7,754 nucleotides of DNA from DATEVL01 sp035281845 (lineage in GTDB: Bacteria > Chloroflexota > Anaerolineae > Anaerolineales > E44-bin32), in assembly GCA_035281845.1 (NCBI GenBank), contig DATEVL010000072.1, positions 1 to 7,754 on the forward strand, given 5' to 3'. Under the pieces are notes generated by a model, which was given only the letters and a program-made list of their open reading frames with translations, had not been told where the DNA came from and made no database searches. Positions within the stretch are counted from its first letter, which is position 1, and every line of letters starts with the position of its first letter. Below are positions 5,263 to 7,754 of this stretch, one piece after another. The position numbers were made by a program, and so were the translations under genes.

Positions 5263-6624
5263 ATGACTCCGTTGCCTGAACTTCCGCCCGACGAAATCGG
5301 CCCCCTGGCATTGCGCCACAACTTCTGGACCTGGTCGGCGCAGGCCGAGGTCGACCCCATCCCCGTCGTGCGCGCCGAAGGCGTCCACTTCTGGGATGCC
5401 GCCGGGAAACGATACCTGGATTTCAACTCGATGATGATGTGTTCGAACATCGGTCATGGGAACGGGCGCGTCATCGAGGCGATCGTGGAGCAGGCCCGCC
5501 AGTTGGCCTTCGCCGCACCGGCGATGGCCACCAAGCCGAGGGCCATCCTTGGGCAGATGCTGACCGAGATCACCCCGCAGGGGCTCGATCGCTTCCTTTA
5601 TACATTGGGCGGGGCGGAGGCGGTCGAAAACGCCATAAAGCTGGCCCGAGCCGCCACGGGGAAGCACAAAGTGCTCGCCCGCTACCGCTCCTACCACGGC
5701 GCCACCCATGGGGCCATGGCCGCCACCGGGGACCCGCGTCGCTGGGCCTGGGAGCCGTTGCTCATGCCGGGCGTCGTCCACTTCTTCGACCCCTATCGGT
5801 ACCGCTCGGTCCTCCACCGCCGCCGGCCCGACATCGACGAAGGCGCCTTCTGTCAGGATTACCTCGACCAGCTCGAAGAGACCATCCGCCTCGAAGGACC
5901 GGGGACCATCGCTGCCATCCTCTTGGAAACGGTCACCGGGACCAATGGGGTCATCATCCCTCCGCAGGGGTATCTCCCGGAAGTGCGCGCCCTGTGCGAC
6001 CGCTACGAGATCCTCCTCATCTGCGACGAGGTCATGAGCGGCTTTGGCCGGACCGGCGCCTGGTTCGCCGTCGATCATTGGGGTGTCAAGCCGGACCTGA
6101 TGACGATGGCCAAAGGCCTGACCTCGGCCTACGCTCCGCTCGGAGCGGTCGCCATGACTTCGGCTGTGGCGTCGACCTTCGATCACCGCGTCTTCCAGGG
6201 TGGTCTCACGTTCAATGGGCACCCGATCTCACTGGCGGCGGCCATCGCCAACATCGAAGTGATTCGCGACCTCGAGCTGGTGGACCGCTCGCAAGCGACC
6301 GGAAAGGTCCTGGCAGCTCAGCTTCGGGAGCTCGGGGAGAACCACCCCTCCGTCGGCGACGTTCGTTCGATCGGCCTCTTCGCCGCGGTCGAGCTCGTGC
6401 GCAACCGGGAGACGCGCGAGCCGATGGCGCCCTTCAATGGCGCCAGCCCCGAGATGACCGCGCTCCGCCGGTTCCTGCTGGACCGTGGGTTGTACGTCTA
6501 CATCCACTGGAATACGGTCCTGATCGTTCCGCCCCTGATCATCACCGAGCAAGAGCTGGCCGAGGGCATCGGGATTCTCAACGAGGGCCTCCGCATAACT
6601 GATCAAGCAGCTAACCCGTCGTAA
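5263..6624 (+). CDS. Class III (omega) aminotransferase, taurine/beta-alanine type, 453 aa
   Basis: A PLP-dependent fold-type I aminotransferase that moves the amino group of an omega- or beta-amino acid to pyruvate or 2-oxoglutarate. Numbered from this start, PLP-site features are LGGAEAVENA (115-124), RSYHGAT (142-148), Asp255 in LICDEVMSGFGRTG and the Schiff-base lysine Lys284 in TMAKGLTSAYAPLGA. FDPYRYR, TGTNGVI, WFAVDHWGVKPD and VPPLIITEQEL near the end match what I recall of taurine-pyruvate transaminase-like enzymes; taurine, beta-alanine and GABA enzymes are hard to separate by sequence. Two positions differ from what I remember as usual: LETVTGTNG where LEPVTGTNG is common, and TFNGHP instead of TYSGHP. 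The ATG at 5263 is preferred because AGGAAG lies four bases upstream; an in-frame ATG at 5236 would add nine residues but has no ribosome site. Forty bases after the hydantoinase gene, it is probably co-transcribed, which favours beta-alanine or a similar ring-opening product as substrate. Confidence 0.9.
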   Translation: MTPLPELPPDEIGPLALRHNFWTWSAQAEVDPIPVVRAEGVHFWDAAGKRYLDFNSMMMCSNIGHGNGRVIEAIVEQARQLAFAAPAMATKPRAILGQMLTEITPQGLDRFLYTLGGAEAVENAIKLARAATGKHKVLARYRSYHGATHGAMAATGDPRRWAWEPLLMPGVVHFFDPYRYRSVLHRRRPDIDEGAFCQDYLDQLEETIRLEGPGTIAAILLETVTGTNGVIIPPQGYLPEVRALCDRYEILLICDEVMSGFGRTGAWFAVDHWGVKPDLMTMAKGLTSAYAPLGAVAMTSAVASTFDHRVFQGGLTFNGHPISLAAAIANIEVIRDLELVDRSQATGKVLAAQLRELGENHPSVGDVRSIGLFAAVELVRNRETREPMAPFNGASPEMTALRRFLLDRGLYVYIHWNTVLIVPPLIITEQELAEGIGILNEGLRITDQAANPS

Positions 6625-6737
6625 TCAGCCGCCCCTTCTAGCCAGCCTTATCACTTTGAACTCCGCCTTCTCTGCTGCCGAGCTTCCGCGCGAGTCCCAG
6701 GTCGGTGGTGGCACGCCGTAAAGGTCAAAGGTGTGCG

Positions 6738-6794
6738 GCGCCAACCTCGCGTTGGGCGCGAGAGGCGCCGCGGCGCTCGCGCGGCGGTTGGCGC
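6738..6794. repeat. GC-rich compound inverted repeat
   Basis: The outer arms GCGCCAACC (6738-6746) and GGTTGGCGC (6786-6794) are perfect reverse complements. Inside them GCGCGAG (6756-6762) pairs with CTCGCGC (6776-6782), and innermost GCGCC (6765-6769) can pair with GGCGC (6772-6776), sharing one base with the inner arm. Together these could fold into one long bulged stem in RNA or a cruciform in DNA. Its place after the aminotransferase gene suggests a 3'-end structure or a remnant of a mobile element; neither is proven. Confidence 0.55.
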
Positions 6795-6861
6795 GCCTCG
6801 AACGCAACACCCCCACAGTGGTTCCTCGGCACGCGCGGTGGTCGGCGCGCCACGAACGCAA
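6786..6861. repeat. Short direct repeat, period 54 bp
   Basis: GGTTGGCGCGCCTCGAACGCAA (6786-6807) recurs as GGTCGGCGCGCCACGAACGCAA (6840-6861) with two mismatches in 22 bases. The spacer between the copies is not repeated. The first copy overlaps the right arm of the inverted repeat at 6738-6794, so inverted and direct repeats share the same core (GGCGCGCC). Confidence 0.6.
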
Positions 6862-6884
6862 GACTCCGGGAACCGTCGCTTTCA

Positions 6885-6910
6885 GGGGAGGGGGCTGTAA
6901 GCCCCCTCCC
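6885..6910. repeat. Palindromic repeat, copy D
   Basis: An 11-bp perfect stem: GGGAGGGGGCT (6886-6896), loop GTA (6897-6899), AGCCCCCTCCC (6900-6910). The core and loop are the same as in the hairpins at 4-50 and 240-286, about 6.6 kb away, but the outer GGGGACA/TGTCCCC arms and the GACGCCATTCTC block are absent. This shows that the hairpin is a dispersed family and not a purely local tandem duplication. No T-run follows on either strand, so it is not a classical terminator. Confidence 0.7.
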
Positions 6911-6940
6911 TCGCGCAGCACCACCAAGACTTCCTGTCGG

Positions 6941-6969
6941 TTGTCCCACCCCGCCGACGGTGCTAGAAT
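6941..6969 (+). promoter_or_regulatory. Candidate promoter for the molybdenum-hydroxylase operon
   Basis: TTGTCC (6941-6946) and TAGAAT (6964-6969) are separated by 17 bases, the optimal spacing for a sigma-70-type promoter. The bases just before the -10 read TGC, giving an extended -10 (TGCTAGAAT). Transcription would start near 6976, leaving a leader of about 105 bases before the ATG at 7081. This is the best promoter match in the window. Confidence 0.5.
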
Positions 6970-7080
6970 CCAGTTAACCTCGAGTCGGTGGTCGTCGCAG
7001 GGCGTTCCTGTGGCGGCGTTGAGCATCCCCGCTCATCGAGAAGCGCCGCCGGCTCTGTGAACCTCGTAACCACAAACCGG

Positions 7081-7754
7081 ATGAATTACTGGGAGAAGTA
7101 CGTCAAGCCCGGTCGGGTGGAAGAGGCGCTTGCCGCCCTGGAAGCGGCCGACGGTCGCGGCCGGATCATCGCCGGCGGCACCGACTTACTGCTCGACCTG
7201 CAGCAAGGCCGGCTGGCGCCGGTCGAAGTATTGGTCGATGTCGCGGACATCGCCGAGCTCAAAGAAATTCGGATCGACGGCGCCACGGCAAGCGTCGGCG
7301 CTGCCGCCACCCACGCTGCCATCATGCAGCATCCGGTGATCAATGCGCAGGCCACGGCTCTCGTAGAGGCTTGTGCTTTGATCGGAGGGACGCAAGTCCG
7401 GATGGTCGCGACGCTGGGCGGCAATGTCGCCCACGCGCTTCCCGCCGCAGACGGGACCATCGCCCTCCTGGCGCTCGATGCCGAAGCCCAGATTGCCTCC
7501 GTGGCTGGCCGCGGATGGTTGCCCCTGGCCGACCTCTTCGCCGGGCCCGGCGAGACGACCTTCGACCGCGCCCGAGAAGTCCTCGTGGCCTTCCGATTCC
7601 CGCTGTGCGCCAACGGTGAGTCGACCGCCTTCGCCCGGGTCATGCGCCCGCAGGGGGTCGCCATCGCCATTCTTAACATGGCGGTCTGGATCCGCGTGGC
7701 GGCCGACGGCCGGATCGAGGACATTCGCATCGCTTGCGGCCCGGCCGGCCCGAA
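7081..7754 (+). CDS. Xanthine/CO dehydrogenase-family FAD-binding subunit (partial, 3' end missing)
   Basis: The first 224 residues of a CoxM/CutM/XdhB-type flavoprotein subunit; the reading frame runs off the window without a stop. The family normally has about 280-300 residues, so roughly three quarters is visible. Both FAD-contact motifs are present: IIAGGTDLLLDLQQG (29-43) and VRMVATLGGNVAHALPAADG (106-125). Asp/Val strands (EVLVDVADIAEL) and the later FRFP and FARVMRPQGVAIA stretches also fit the family. The subunit passes electrons from the [2Fe-2S] subunit to FAD in a molybdenum hydroxylase; partner genes would be expected downstream. The ATG at 7081 gives the usual N-terminus (MNYWEKYVKPGRVEEAL) but has no Shine-Dalgarno sequence; an in-frame GTG at 7057 is a possible alternative. 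The substrate (xanthine, CO, nicotinate or another) cannot be told from this subunit. It has its own candidate promoter, apart from the aminotransferase operon. Confidence 0.92.
   Translation, partial: MNYWEKYVKPGRVEEALAALEAADGRGRIIAGGTDLLLDLQQGRLAPVEVLVDVADIAELKEIRIDGATASVGAAATHAAIMQHPVINAQATALVEACALIGGTQVRMVATLGGNVAHALPAADGTIALLALDAEAQIASVAGRGWLPLADLFAGPGETTFDRAREVLVAFRFPLCANGESTAFARVMRPQGVAIAILNMAVWIRVAADGRIEDIRIACGPAGP

Larger units (their letters stand above)
6625..7080. other. Noncoding interval between two plus-strand transcription units
   Basis: No gene is supported in these 456 bases. A 133-residue open frame on the minus strand is Arg/Ala-rich, has no ribosome site and shows no family pattern; it follows the GC skew of the repeats. 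The interval does contain a GC-rich compound inverted repeat (6738-6794), a short direct repeat (6786-6807 and 6840-6861), a copy of the palindromic hairpin seen at the left end of the window (6885-6910), and a candidate promoter (6941-6969). No hairpin plus T-run follows the aminotransferase stop, so no intrinsic terminator was identified. Confidence 0.6.

Noticed and set aside
5101..6222. Minus-strand open frame of 373 residues opposite the aminotransferase gene
   Set aside because: Antisense shadow of a well-supported enzyme gene, with no family pattern of its own.
6625..7026. Minus-strand open frame of 133 residues after the aminotransferase gene
   Set aside because: Arg/Ala-rich with no recognisable pattern, no ribosome site, and it runs through the inverted repeat, the direct repeat and the G-rich hairpin; it is best explained by GC-rich noncoding DNA.

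Overview
The window is GC-rich, densely coded bacterial DNA. It combines WXG100/ESX-type genes, a taurine/beta-alanine-type aminotransferase, a D-hydantoinase-like enzyme and a CoxM-type flavoprotein. That mix fits Chloroflexota best, with Actinomycetota as the alternative. This is an inference from gene content, since no rRNA or other marker gene is present.

Layout. Positions 1-389 are noncoding and hold three copies of a G/C-rich palindromic repeat. Two of these copies belong to a duplicated unit of about 82-84 bp. A five-gene minus-strand cluster follows, read from 3533 down to 390: a 393-aa protein with an N-terminal WXG100 domain and a toxin-like C-terminal half; a small acidic cysteine-containing protein in the immunity-gene position; a 235-aa protein with an EspG-like layout; and two single-domain WXG100-type proteins whose genes overlap by one base. 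A divergent intergenic region (3534-3800) carries candidate promoters for both directions. On the plus strand come a dihydropyrimidinase/D-hydantoinase (3801-5222) and a class III aminotransferase (5263-6624), probably one operon. A 456-bp noncoding stretch follows (6625-7080), with a GC-rich inverted repeat, a short direct repeat, a fourth copy of the palindromic hairpin and a good candidate promoter. The last gene, cut by the window end, encodes the FAD-binding subunit of a xanthine dehydrogenase/CO dehydrogenase-type molybdenum hydroxylase.

How the genes may work together. The minus-strand cluster looks like a type VII (ESX-like) secreted effector module: a WXG100-fused effector, a candidate immunity protein, a candidate secretion chaperone and a WXG100 partner pair. 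No secretion ATPase or membrane component lies in the window, so the secretion machinery must be elsewhere if the reading is right. The plus-strand genes look like catabolism of cyclic ureides (pyrimidine, hydantoin or purine derivatives) and omega-amino acids. The hydantoinase opens a dihydropyrimidine-type ring and the aminotransferase could deaminate the resulting beta-amino acid. The hydrolase that would link them (beta-ureidopropionase/N-carbamoylase) is not in the window. The effector reading of the minus-strand cluster is the part most worth following up; its C-terminal domain matches no toxin family I can name with certainty.
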